DNA from: Limnoperna fortunei
Lineage: Eukaryota; Mollusca; Bivalvia; Mytilida; Modiolidae
Reading direction: 5' to 3'
Assembly: GCA_944474755.1 (NCBI GenBank)
Contig: OX104123.1
Coordinates: forward strand, 16,062,275 to 16,126,274
Length of the DNA: 64,000 bases
Positions 9,733 through 20,223 of this stretch are shown piece after piece. Below the pieces are notes generated by a model, which did not search any database, was not told where the DNA came from, and worked only from the letters and a program-made list of their open reading frames with translations. Positions within the stretch are counted from its first letter, which is position 1. Each line of letters starts with the position of its first letter. The translations under genes were made by a program, and so were the position numbers.

Positions 9733-10201
9733 TGACGTTCAATATTTACCAGTTACTTCCTGGGGAAAAAACAATTGGACACCGCAGAAATTCACTCAGT
9801 GGTACGATATAGCCTTCCGCTATGTAAAATCAATCACCATTCAATTCTATTTACAACTACAAAATGTAAACAAATGACTGACCTGATTTCTGCTCCAAGT
9901 ACACAGTAGTATACTCCGAAAGTCCAATTTCCGGTTGGCCTTCACCTTACCCAAAGGTTGACAAGACCCAACAATGGCGGGAAATCACCACGTGAAACGT
10001 GTCGTGTGCTACACACGCTTCAATAAACAATTGTCCAATATCCCCAAAATAACTATCAAGAACGTAACCAAACTACAATGCAGTTGTCACGGAACTCCTA
10101 TTACATATGAAAATGAAAGTTTCCCTGATATAACTTTCCCGAAAAGTTCCAAGCCCCTGCTTTTCCCAAAAAGTCCCCAACAGAGCACCCTGACCTGCCC
10201 G

Positions 10202-10219
10202 CTTCGATCCTCGTCGCCA
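10202..10219 (-). other. Primer-binding site
   Basis: One base after the 5' LTR end the element strand reads TGGCGACGAGGATCGAAG. The TGG start complements the CCA end of a tRNA. I could not assign the primer tRNA from sequence alone. Confidence 0.6.
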
Positions 10220-10220
10220 C

Positions 10221-10509
10221 TATTGTGTAATTTCCCTTCGGTAGGTGTGGGTTACAGGGTCTACCCTGGGGCAATGTGTCAGTGCAATATTACCTGATCG
10301 CTATTATGATACAACTGCTCACAGCAAAAAGGCGTCTGTAGGTCTGCTTATTACGTCACAGCTTTCTGTGGTGGCGGGAAACCTCTCGTGTCTCTCGGCC
10401 TTCTTCGCTCCACCAATGGTTGGTCTCTGGAACACCCCCGAGATGCCCCGGACAAGGGATCGGGTCTGAACAATCACCCATAAACAGGGAAGTGCCTAAT
10501 TTCACCACA
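10221..10509 (-). repeat. 5' LTR of the retrotransposon (289 bp)
   Basis: Partner of 922-1207. The differences are G/T and C/T substitutions in the first 110 bases, an extra TTC near 10403, and an A/G difference near 10457. Its transcription-control elements were not resolved. Confidence 0.92.
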
Positions 10510-10513
10510 GTAT

Positions 10514-10934
10514 AATATCCCTCTAATAGCAAAGCAAGAATTCTATAACAAAGAGTCGGGTATGCCAGAATGTAAAAGTTCACAATAAAACACCCACGAT
10601 AACCCCCACATCTATGAAGATAACTCTGACCATATTCTAGCCATGCATTGACTATACTATTAGAGGATAAGCTTAATTTTAAGCCTTACTTGGTCGGGAA
10701 ATTTTCTGAGTAAATTGCTATATATCCAAGAAATTCAATAATACACTGATCTATTTTATAAAGCCTATACCTAGGTTTATTAGGAATTACTGCCTGCTTT
10801 GAAGTTTTTACTATTTGAAATTGCATTTCTTTTAGTACTGGAAGAATGTTTAGGTAGAAGAACTGCCAAATCTATATATTTTTTCTGCCAGATTTGTTGT
10901 TTATTTGTCGAGTTTACCATTGCAGATAATGGGG
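10514..10934. other. Flank of the retrotransposon, nothing recognised
   Basis: AT-rich sequence with no convincing gene, starting after the GTAT duplication. Confidence 0.5.
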
Positions 10935-11260
10935 TTGACATCTACCTTGTGCTATTAATACTTTCAATATTACTTAATTGTCTAGTTCACCTAGCTCTTC
11001 TTCACTTTCAGCATTTTCTGCTAAGCCGTCTACCATTAAAGAGTTATTTTGTGGCATAACGATTGATGTATTATGAAGGAACACATAACCAGCGTTCAGG
11101 GAACTCGCCACTAAGGTCCTCATTCGTTCAATTAAAACACTCTTTCGTCAGTAACCAATTTTCCTGTTATTCTGGGTGCTGTCCCCTGTTTCACTATCAA
11201 TGTGGGGTCATTCGTGTGGACCAGCTTTGTTCTTCTCAGAAGGAGACTCTTCTGGCTTAA
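10935..11260 (-). pseudogene. Decayed coding segment, copy A of a duplicated piece
   Basis: On the minus strand an open stretch of 49 codons (RTLVASSLNAGY near its start) ends in an acidic tail, AENAESEEELGELDN, and a stop near 10973. About 300 bases are repeated at 11940-12230 with a mix of synonymous and non-synonymous changes, which suggests that both derive from a once-coding sequence. Upstream parts have stops. I do not recognise the family. It lies just downstream (in minus-strand order) of a His-Me nuclease remnant and may be part of the same dead gene. Confidence 0.4.
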
Positions 11261-11344
11261 ATTTCCGCATATTTACTTAAATGGAAAAACTACAAAAAAA
11301 ATTGTAATATAGTTAACGTATTGAATTATACAAGTGTTATAAAG

Positions 11345-11590
11345 CTCGAAATAAATTACACATAAAACAATATGGCTAGTGACGTTTTGGGCAATGGCCC
11401 TGGTTTTTTGACAATGATGTCAGTCTTGGTTAAAGGCATGTGGTTCAATAGTTGTGTGATCAGGATTGACAAACAGAATTTGGTGACACATATGGCTGCA
11501 TTCAACCTGATTATTGTTTTCATCTATTTGTGGCATATCATTTCTGGTCAATCTATGCCTAATCATATACGCCAGTCTATGAGCAGCCTC
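11345..11590 (-). pseudogene. Remnant of an I-PpoI-like His-Me finger endonuclease zinc loop
   Basis: On the minus strand the frame open at 11590-11423 reads HRLAYMIRHR and then VECSHMCHQILFVNPDH, TTIEPHAFNQD, stop, HHC. The pattern matches the zinc-binding loop of the His-Me (beta-beta-alpha-metal) homing endonuclease family. The catalytic-type His of SHMC and the Asn of AFNQD are 21 residues apart, the spacing of His98 and Asn119 in I-PpoI, with the Cys100 and His110 equivalents also in place. The Cys105 equivalent is Phe, and a TGA sits where Arg is usual, so this copy is dead. Upstream stops prevent extension. Cellular role unknown. Confidence 0.65.
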
Positions 11591-11939
11591 TCATTTTTGA
11601 ACACGCTATGGCCATTTCACAACCTGTATGCCATAACCAGTTTTTCTCTTTTTGTGCTCCTACCCATTCTATACATCCCTTGGCATTTTCCAATACAACA
11701 GCTGTTTTTTTTTTAACTTTTTTTTCAATGTCATCCTAGAAGGCCTCCAATTTGATTGAAGAATAATCAAAATCACTCAGGCGTTTGATAGGGGCATGAA
11801 AAATATATGTATTTTGAAAGTAAAAGTACATTAACAGTTCAGGCTACAAAAGCGCAATTATAGTGTTTCATAATTCATATCTTCAATAGTGAGCACATGA
11901 GAAAAAATTGGTAGCATTTCCTGTCACTAGAGATATAAG

Positions 11940-12230
11940 CACTTTACTTATATTGTCTGGTTCACCTTTCTCTTCTTCACTTTCAGCATTAAGCCGTCTT
12001 CCATTTAAGAAGAATTATTTTTTGTGGCATATCGATTGGTGTAGTATGAAGGTCAGCACATTAGCCGCATTCAAGGAACCTGCCACTGAGGTCCTAATTC
12101 GTTCAATTAAAACACACTCTGTAACCAATTTTCCTTTTATTCTGGGTGATGTCCCCCTGTTTCACTCTTCATGTGGCCCAGCTTTGTTCTTCCCAGAACC
12201 AGGATATGTCTGTGCTTAAGTATTACGTTG
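11940..12230 (-). pseudogene. Decayed coding segment, copy B of a duplicated piece
   Basis: Direct repeat of 10935-11260, about 1 kb away. It shares RTSVAGSLNAANV against RTLVASSLNAGYV and the acidic NAESEEEKGEPDN against NAESEEELGELDN, in shifting frames with stops. Not recognised as a family. Confidence 0.4.
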
Positions 12231-13006
12231 CAAATGTACAGTGTTTACCCATCGAACTATAAATGTTCACTTTTCACCTCTTTTAATATGCACTGAATAC
12301 GTATACGAGATACACGAGACAGTAGACCAATGTATTAGGACGTTTTAGTAACCAACCATATATGAACCCGATACATCAACCATATTTGTTCACAATCTAC
12401 AGGTAGAATATTTGTATAATCCAATCATAACGGGTATACATAGTTAGTAAAAGGATTAACGATCTTGAGTTACAAATCAAGTTTATATTTCCCGTTCGAC
12501 GTTTTGGCCTTTAGACATTAATTAAGAAAAATAAAAAAAAAATTGCAGTTTTCCAGATGTTGTTTCTAAACGATTGCAGATATCGAGCTGATATTTGGTA
12601 CGAGTGTCAGCCATCAAAAGTTGCAAAACAAGTTTGAATATTATTCCGATTCTACGAGTTAATATTTGCCTTTTGTCTATAGATGTTTTAGTGTTTGAAT
12701 ACAGTTTTCGTATCAGATTTACATTTTGATAATCATTAAATTGTACAAGATTTTTTATCTTCCAGTACTCAATCCCCACAGTAGTTCAGTGTGTGTCGAT
12801 AGGCGAAAACCTCTATTTGTGGTGGTGTTGGGTCATAATACGTAAAGCCTGCCCCCAAACCGGAGTTCGTAACGATTACACTTTTTGTAGATTAGGAAAA
12901 AAGAGTAGGCGCATTGTAGACGCTACAAAAGGCTCAGTACTCCATACTTTTCCAGTGACAGTCGACATTTGGTTCCCCTTGTCCACTTTTTCCCTTTCAG
13001 TCTTAC
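12231..13006. other. No gene recognised
   Basis: AT-rich sequence. A short stretch at about 12945-13005 resembles the degenerate LINE-tail family (CCAGTGACAGTCGACATT against CCAGTGGCAGTCAACATT at 23.89 kb). Confidence 0.4.
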
Positions 13007-13594
13007 ATCTAAACCCAAAAATTCGCATCAAAATGATGTTGGGGCTTATCAGTATCATTTGGTCACATGAGCTGTATGACCAATTAAACTGTCAGTCCAA
13101 TTATAATTTTTGATGGTGATAAATACCAGATGACTCTAAAACAGTAGTTTCAAATTGTCAAACATTTTAAACTTGAAGATGTTTATGGAATTCACTTGGT
13201 TATTATTGTTTGTATTGTTTGTTGTTTGTAAATGATATAATTAGACAATGTCCAATTTTCATTGTTTTAATTTTTTTTTAAGGAAAATCATCTTTAACAA
13301 ATCCATTATTTTATTTATTAAATTTTTTTGTTAGAAATTAATACAACAAAGAACAGAATATAATTTCAGGATTTCTTACAACATAATACAAAAGAGGGGG
13401 GTTCTGTCCACGAGTACCTGTAATATCTTGCACATTTAACAGTAACATTAGATAATCTCGTACCTTTTTAAAATGTGGTATTTATCACCAGCAAAAATTA
13501 TAATTTGACTGATAGTTACAGCTCGTGTAACCAAATGATACTGATAAGCCCCAACATCATTTTGATGCTGATTTTTGGGTTTAGATGCAGGACT
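13007..13594. repeat. Inverted repeat, arms of about 122 bp
   Basis: The segment 13007-13131 (TAAACCCAAAAATTCGCATC to TTGATGGTGATAAATACCA) recurs in reverse complement at 13472-13594 (TGGTATTTATCACCAGC to GATTTTTGGGTTTAGATG) with scattered mismatches, around a central 340-bp AT-rich spacer. No transposase or typical termini were seen. It could fold as a large cruciform or derive from a foldback element. Confidence 0.75.
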
Positions 13595-14689
13595 GCGTTG
13601 ATTTATTGCTTGTAAACTTCTTCTCGTCCTAAATATAACTAAAATACAAATAATAAAATATATAATAAATCAAACGTCCAATTAATCAATCTATTCCTGA
13701 GAGAGGCTTCATCTCTCCGTTTATAATGTATGTTCACACTGCGATGTTAAAATATCTCGTCTATTTAAGAAATAATTCATGGTAAGCATTATAGTCATGA
13801 TATTTTACCATTCGCTAACGCTCATGGCAAAATATTCATGAATATAATGCCTACCCATATTTAAATCATCCATAAAATTGGGGCAGCCATGAATTATTTC
13901 GATTCTGATATGAAAATACAGAAATTTTACATTTCGCCGCTACCTAGGTAAAGGTTTCTTTTGGCTGTTCCAATTTCCGAGAACCTCCCTTGTTTCGAAA
14001 TTATTATATTTCTCGTGTAAAACTTAGTAGAAAAAAACGAAGAAATATAAATTAAAAACAAACAAACATATATATTAACATTTACAATAAAATTTAACAA
14101 TCATAACAAAGAACGACAAAATTAAATGCTTCATTACAATACATCAGTCGCCGTGTGGCGTGTCTGGGACTGCTCATGTGTTGCTGTGTTTGCGTGAGAA
14201 ATGAAAACCGCTTACCGCATTTGGTCGATCTTATGCTCCTGTTTTAGATCCACAATGGTGCAAATTTAAATATACAGTTATTTTCCACAATTAATCAACA
14301 TTTTGAAATTCGGTTGCGTTTTCATTTTGATACGTAACGGTAAATTCGTTTTTGGTGTGGGCGGGAAAAGTCACGCGGTTTGCATTGAACGTCATTGTAA
14401 ACAACGCAACGTCCCTTGAATACACAACGTAGCTAAAGTCAAGGAAGACTTGTGACATGTAAACAATAAAGGAATAGAATAGAAAATGGACTTGTTATCG
14501 TGAAAACATGTTATTTATTGGATTTTCTTACAAAGGTACAAAATTAAATAAATTTTAAAGCAAAAACATCAACACACGGGGGTTTTTGAAGTGGCTGGAA
14601 CAGCCGTATTTTGTTGAATATTTAAATAGAGGTGTGTTTCCAAAGCGTTTGAAGGACGTCATATTAGAATGTTTGACTGTAAGCTGCTT
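13595..14689. other. Intergenic; begins with a degenerate LINE-tail copy
   Basis: About 13600-13690 carries TTGATTTATTGCTTGTAAAC followed by TTCTCGTCCTAAATATAACT, a relative of the LINE tail at 30.88 kb. The remainder, to 14689, shows no convincing gene. Confidence 0.45.
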
Positions 14690-15195
14690 TCCGAGTTCGA
14701 ATACTATCATTTCCTATACTTGTATAAATATTTTAACAAAGTTAACTGGCTTATTTTGAACTCTGCTAATTCCAACCAATAATGGTTGGGCCATTTTCCA
14801 CCGAGACAGATTTTACTTCATGGTTTTTGCACTTCGATTTTTTAACTAAACTGTTGTCAAGGTCTCTTACTTTGTAAGTTGGTGGAGGAGGATGTAAAGA
14901 AAAAATATATATCTTCCCTATAGAGCCATTTTAATTTTTCTTTTTTATGAATTCCCCGAGTTTTTTTAATCCTGGTCATTACTTGGATCAATGTCTCCAC
15001 AAATTTTAGCTTCCAGTAAACTAATGTCTGATAATTCAAAGAAAGAATGAACTTCATTTCCACTGTTATCTTATGTGTATTACGATCAAACAGATTCAAA
15101 GAAGTGCTAAGATTATTTTTCATAGTAATGAAACGATTCTGTAGAAGCTGCCTTTTCTTCTACCGACTGGGTATCATCAGCAGGAGGACATTAAG
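14690..15195. repeat. Long dispersed repeat, copy 1
   Basis: About 500 bases align with 24209-24750 in the same orientation (for example AAGTTAACTGGCTTATTTTG and CGACTGGGTATCATCAGCAG in both). A more diverged copy is at 22323-22640. On the minus strand one stretch (HSFFELSDISLLEAK) is open in two copies, but all differences there change amino acids and splice support is lacking, so I do not call it a gene. Confidence 0.75.
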
Positions 15196-15714
15196 AGCTT
15201 GTCTATGAGAAAACCATGCAAAAATCAAAATTTTGACCAGTAGCAACTTTTTTAAAGCGACAAAATGTGTTATGTATTTTAAAGATATTAACATAAAAAA
15301 ACTATAAGCCACATCAAAAAAAATTTTCCGGACTGTTCTATTTTTAGAATCAAGGCTTTCTATTTTTAGAAAAAATTTTCCCATCATATAACATGGTTTC
15401 CATACTGCAGATGACCTTTTTCTGTATCATTTCTCCAGAAATATAGTATATATATTGACATAAATCTTATTTAGGGTTATATAAAACTGTCTAAATGTTA
15501 ATTTAATAAAACTTGGAATAATAGAAATTGGCAGCGTACCAGGCGCTTGACATATTTACTTAAAAATATATTTAACTAGACCCCCTTTTTCCTTGACCTG
15601 AATTCTGAAAGTGAACACCTAAAAGTATCTGCATTTTGCTGAAATCTGTCCATCTTTGATTCACTTTTCATGCTTTTAATTATCTACCTTTGCAAATTTC
15701 TAGTTGGTGTTTTA
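15196..15714. other. No gene recognised
   Basis: AT-rich sequence between the long repeat and the 167-bp array. Confidence 0.45.
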
Positions 15715-15834
15715 TTTTATTTCCGTCAAGCTTTTCTGGGAAACCGTACATCGGAACAATTTGAAATTTAGCAGGGTGGTTCAGTATCACAAGTTGTAGG
15801 TCCTAAGCGGCTTTCAGACCTGTCGGACAACTAC
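15715..15834. repeat. Left fragment of a 167-bp tandem repeat
   Basis: Starts TTTCCGTCAAGCTTTTCT and runs to GACCTGTCGGACAACTA, matching the units at 19.7-20.2 kb. It is cut off by the TIR element that begins at 15835. Confidence 0.85.
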
Positions 15835-15872
15835 AGTTAGGTGCAGTCCTAACATAACATCAAGTTAACTTA
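15835..15872. repeat. Left terminal inverted repeat
   Basis: CAGTTAGGTGCAGTCCTAAC followed by ATAACAT and AAGTTAACTT. It pairs with 19667-19705, with one substitution in the first 27 bases and a small indel after that. Confidence 0.85.
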
Positions 15873-15892
15873 AACCAGTCCACATCTCTGGT

Positions 15893-16320
15893 CAAAATCT
15901 CTGCTTTTGAGAGAAAAAATCTCTGCTTTTTGACCAAAAAGCAGTCAATTTGACCGCTTTGACGGGACACAATTTTGTCCAAATCTCTGCTTTAAATATT
16001 GTCAAATTCTCTGCTTTTGTCAAGTGGACAAAAACGGTCCAAATCTCTGCTTTTGTCAAATTTACAAAAATGGTCAAAATCTCTGCTTTCAAATGTCCAG
16101 TGGACAAAAATTGTCAAAATCTCTGCTTTTTAATTGTCACGTGACAAAAATTTCCAGTGGACAAAAATTGTCAAAATCTGCTTTTTTCAATAGCCACGTG
16201 ACAAAAATGTCCAGTGGACAAAATCTCTGCTTTTCAATTTTCAAGTCACAAAATGTCCCTTTGTACAAAAAGTCAAAATATATGCTTTATTTAATCATTT
16301 CGTTACAAATTGTCAATTAG
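15893..16320. repeat. Left-arm minisatellite (AAATCTCTGCTTTT / GTCCAGTGGAC)
   Basis: About a dozen degenerate units of 30-60 bases combine AAAATCTCTGCTTTT with the near-palindromes GTCCAGTGGAC and GTCACGTGAC. The same words recur near the right end of the element in the same orientation. Short frames here are artefacts of the repeat. Confidence 0.85.
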
Positions 16321-16737
16321 ACGTTCACCAAAAATTAGTTAACAAAATCTACGGCAGTCTATTTTAAAGAACGCGATTTCTTTCCCGTCCGCGTTTCGGT
16401 AAATGAATAGCAAGCTGTTGTGGTTACATATTTAGACTGTAGCTCTCCCTATTATTATTATGCTATTGTTATTATGATTGAGCAATCATATTTTTTGTGT
16501 AGTTGAATAAAAATATAAAAGTATAAATCCTAACCTGTAATATTTTTATTTAATAATAATACTGTTACAACTCATTAAATCTATTATTAATATTTACATT
16601 TCACTTTTAATTTCAAACTAAATAATATTAATTAGTTTTCAAATCTTGGCTGCCTACATTCTAGGATATGCTTTTTAACTTCAAATCCACAATTTAAAAC
16701 AAATCAAACATAAAATCCCAAATTAAAACCTCTTCTT

Positions 16738-18627
16738 CATATCAAATCACTCCTGAGAAAATAGAAATATAAATTACAACCATATTAAATACATAATATC
16801 ACTCCAGAAACTTTTGTGATGCAATTAAAAAACATATTTCTCATACAAAATCACTCCAAGTACTTAAGCAATGCAATTGAAAACCCTATTTCACATATTA
16901 AATCAATCCTGATCCCATAGCAATACAATTAAGAACCATATTTCACATATGAAATTAATCCTGAGACATTTATAATGCAAATAAAACTATCTTGAACATA
17001 TAAAACCAATCAGGAGACTATAGCAATGCAATTTAAACCATATTCCACATATCAAGTTACTCTGGAGACCTTAGCCATGTGATTAAAAAGAATATTTTAG
17101 ATATAAAATCACTAAAGAAACTAAAGCTATGCAATTGAAAACTATATTTCACATATAAAGTTACTCTAAAGACCTTAGCCATGCAATTAAAAACCATATT
17201 TTGCATATAAATTCAATCCTGAAACCTTGGCAATACCATAAAAACAAAATATTCAACATATAAAATCAATCCTGACACCTTAGTGATGGAATTAAAAAAC
17301 CATATTTCACATGTATCAATCCTGAAACTTTTAAAATACAATTAAATACCTATATTTAACATATACAATCTCTAATGAGACTAAAGCAATGTAATCAAAA
17401 ACCATATTTCACATATAAAATCACTCTTAAGACCTAAGTGATGCAATGAAATACAATTTTTAACAAACAAAATCAGTAATGACACTTGCAAAGAAATTAA
17501 AAACTATATTTCACATATAAAGTCACTCTGGAGACCTTAGCCATGCAATTCCAAACCATATTTTACATATAAAATCAATCCTGAGACCCTATTGATGGAA
17601 TTAAAACCATATTCTGCATATAAATCAATCCTGAAACCTTTGCAATACAATTAAAAAATATTTAAAATCACTAATAAGACTTTAGCAATATAATAAAAAA
17701 TCATATGTGGCATATAAAATCACTCTGAAGACCTAAGTGATGCAATTAAAAAATCCATATTTAACATATAAAATCAATCTTGACACTAAAGCAATGCAAC
17801 TAGAAACCATATTTCACACATAAAATCAATCCTGAAGCCTGGCAATGCCATGAAAAAACAATATCTCGCATATCAAATCACTCTGGAGAGCTAAGCGATA
17901 CAATTAAAATCCATATTTACCATATAAAATCAATCTCGACACTTTAGCAATGAAACTAGAAACAATATTTCACATATAAAATCATTCCTGAAGCCTGGCA
18001 ATGCCATAAGAAACAATATCTCACATATAAAATCACTCTAGAGACCTAAGTGATACAATTACAATCCATATTTAACATATAAAACCAATCCTGAGACTTT
18101 AGCAGTGAAACTAGAAACCATATTTCACATATAAAATCATTCCTGTAGCCTTGGTTATGCCATAAAAAACAATATCTCACATATAAAATCACTCTGGAGA
18201 CCTAAGCGATGCAATTAAAATCCATATTTAACATATAAAATCAATCTCGAGACTTTATAAATACAAGTAGAAACCATATTTCACATATAAAATCATTCCT
18301 GAAACCTTGGTAATGACATAAAAAACAATATCTCACATATAAAATCACTCTGGAGACCTTAGTGATGCAATTAAAATCCATATTTAACATATAAAATCAA
18401 TCTCTAGACTTTTGAGATGCAATTTAAAACCATATTTCACATATAAAATCATTCCTGGGACCATAAGTGATAGAAAAAAAACTATATTTTACATATAATA
18501 TCAATCCTGAGACCTGAGCTAACAAAGTAAAAACAAAACTTTTATCATATGTATAAAATCACTCTGGGGATATTAGTGATGGAATTAAAACCATATTTTA
18601 CATATAAAATCATTCCTGATACACAAA
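16738..18627. repeat. 52-bp satellite with 156-bp higher-order repeat
   Basis: About 36 units share CATATAAAATCAATCCTGAGA ending in ATGCAATTAAAAACCATATT in consensus. From about 17.88 kb three unit types alternate: one with ACTCTGGAGACCTAAG, one with CAATCTCGAGACTTTA, one with CATTCCTGAAGCCTTGG. The first type recurs at 17880, 18035, 18191 and 18347, a 155-156-bp period, which is a three-unit higher-order repeat. The array lies wholly inside the TIR element. Confidence 0.88.
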
Positions 18628-19342
18628 GGTGCAACCAAAATGTGGGTTTTACCATTGTAAATACAAGATATTTTACATTATTGTTTAATTGTTGTGTACT
18701 TTAATAAGATGTAGTGGTTAAAATACAGAACTCTCATAGATTTTAACCTTTTTTATTATTATCACACATTTTGGATACTGCAATGTACTTTCAATTGGAT
18801 ACATAGTGAAGATCGCCTTAATTTATATTTTGAATGATTGCTAAGTTCAAGAGTTGTAATTAATATTATGCTATCGAAGAATTGCTTGATTAATAGATAT
18901 TTATGTAACAAAGATATGTCTCACTTTATTAGACTATACATTTAATATCGCTTATTAATATTTTAATTAAAGGAAACGACGTCGCAATAAGTAATATGTT
19001 TATGATTTAAAACATTTTTGTTGATATGATATCCCCCAGAAACACGTAAATAGCAAACAAATCTTCAATATAAAATTCTTTCATTACTAATTTTGTATTA
19101 TATCGATTGTTTTTTTATTTTTTTGGTAGTAGGATTTTAATAAACCACAAGGATTTGAGTTTCATCTTTCATCTTTTCATTCCGACAACGCGCAGATAAA
19201 ATAAATGGACATACGGTACAACCAGTCGGTCTTTCGTAAAAAAATGTCAAAAAACATTAAAAAGGTAAAAGTTAAAACTGTTTTAAAGTGCAGTTGAAAG
19301 GTTAGCAAGTTGACAAAGTGGACATAAATTTCTAAAATAAAA
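18628..19342. other. Unique spacer inside the TIR element
   Basis: AT-rich, with no convincing ORF. Nothing here resembles a transposase. Confidence 0.5.
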
Positions 19343-19660
19343 AATGTCCAGTGGACAATATTGTCACGACAAAATTGTCAGAACAAAAAATGTCCTGTTG
19401 ACAAACTTGTCACGTGAGAGAAAAAAAATTGTCCAGAGGACAGAAATTGTCAAAAGAAAAAAAAGTCCAAAGGACAAAAATTGTCAAAAGAACAAAAATG
19501 TCCAGTGGACAGAAATTGTCAACAAATTGTCAAATGGCGAAATATATTGTTTAAAAAAATTGTCAAAAGAACAGTCCAAGTTAACTTGGGTTGCCAAAAT
19601 CTCTGCTCAAACCAGTCAAATTCTCTGCTCGAAGTTAACTTAAAGCAGTCAGAATCTCTG
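19343..19660. repeat. Right-arm minisatellite
   Basis: Units with GTCCAGTGGACA, AATTGTCA and GTCACGTGA, passing into AAAATCTCTGCT words near the right terminus. These are the same repeats as the left arm, in direct orientation. Confidence 0.82.
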
Positions 19661-19666
19661 CTTTAC

Positions 19667-19705
19667 AAGTTAACTAGCATGTTATGTTAGGACTGCACCC
19701 AACTG
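19667..19705. repeat. Right terminal inverted repeat
   Basis: Reverse complement of the left terminus. The outermost bases read ...GCACCCAACTG before the TA duplication. Confidence 0.85.
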
Positions 19706-20223
19706 TACTTCCTGTTTGCGACTGGGCTGATATGAAAATGTGTTAACATGAGTATGAAAATTTCCGTCAAGCTTTTCTCAGAAACTGTACATGAGAACAA
19801 TTTGAAATTTGGCAGGGTGGTTCAGTATCACAAGTTGTACGTCCTACGCGACTTTCAGACCTGTCGGACAACTACTTCCTGTTTTGGACTGGGCCGATAT
19901 GAAAATGTGTTAACATGAGTATGAAAATTTCCGTCAAGCTTTTCTCAGGAACCGTACACAAGAACAATTTGAAATTTGGCAGGATAGTTCAGTATCACAA
20001 CGTGTACGTCCTAGGCGACTTTCAGACCTGTCGGACAACTACTTCCTGTTTTCGACTGGGCCGATATGAAAATGTGTTTACACGAGTATGAAAATTTCCG
20101 TCAAGCTTTACTCAGAAACCGTACATTAGAACAATTTGAAATTTGGCAGCCGGTGGTTATCACAAGTTGTACGTCCTAAGCGACTTTCAGACCTGTTGGA
20201 CAACTACTTCCTGTTTTGGACTT
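19706..20223. repeat. 167-bp tandem array (about three units)
   Basis: CTTCCTGTTT recurs at 19708, 19875, 20042 and 20207, giving periods of 167, 167 and 165. Each unit contains GATATGAAAATGTGTT, TTCCGTCAAGCTTT, CAATTTGAAATTTGGCAG and GACCTGTCGGACAACTAC (the last unit has GTTGGA). It is the same array as 15715-15834, split by the TIR element. Confidence 0.9.

Larger units (their letters stand above)
922..10509 (-). mobile_element. Full-length Ty3/gypsy-type LTR retrotransposon, coding frames broken
   Basis: This 9.6-kb element reads on the minus strand. It has two near-identical LTRs, a TGG-starting primer-binding site next to the 5' LTR and a polypurine tract next to the 3' LTR. GTAT occurs directly outside both ends (918-921 and 10510-10513), as expected for a 4-bp target-site duplication. 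The coding order gag, protease, RT, RNase H, integrase is the Ty3/gypsy order, and the integrase has a GPY/F-like C-terminus. Unusual additions are a helix-hairpin-helix at the gag N-terminus, a glutamine-rich repeat region, a PHD finger after integrase and another ORF before the 3' LTR. The LTRs differ by three substitutions and one 3-bp indel, which suggests a recent insertion, yet the ORFs carry several one-base shifts and nonsense codons. No env-like membrane protein was seen. Confidence 0.93.
15835..19705. mobile_element. 3.87-kb TIR element, Tc1/mariner-like ends, satellite-filled
   Basis: The left end CAGTTAGGTGCAGTCCTAAC at 15835 is matched in reverse complement at the right end (CAGTTGGGTGCAGTCCTAAC read from 19705). 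The inverted repeats extend about 38 bases with few mismatches. TA flanks both ends (15833-15834 and 19706-19707). The uninterrupted target is visible in neighbouring array units as GACAACTACTTCCTG (19867 and 20034), so this is a real insertion. TA duplication with CAGT termini is typical of Tc1/mariner elements. No transposase-like ORF is present. The interior is an arm minisatellite, a 1.9-kb satellite, a spacer and a second arm minisatellite. It is probably non-autonomous. Confidence 0.85.

Noticed and set aside
16024..16320. Open frame in the left-arm minisatellite, and a similar one at 19344-19690
   Set aside because: Residues repeat with the minisatellite period (QKLSKS-like); produced by repeats lacking stops in one frame.
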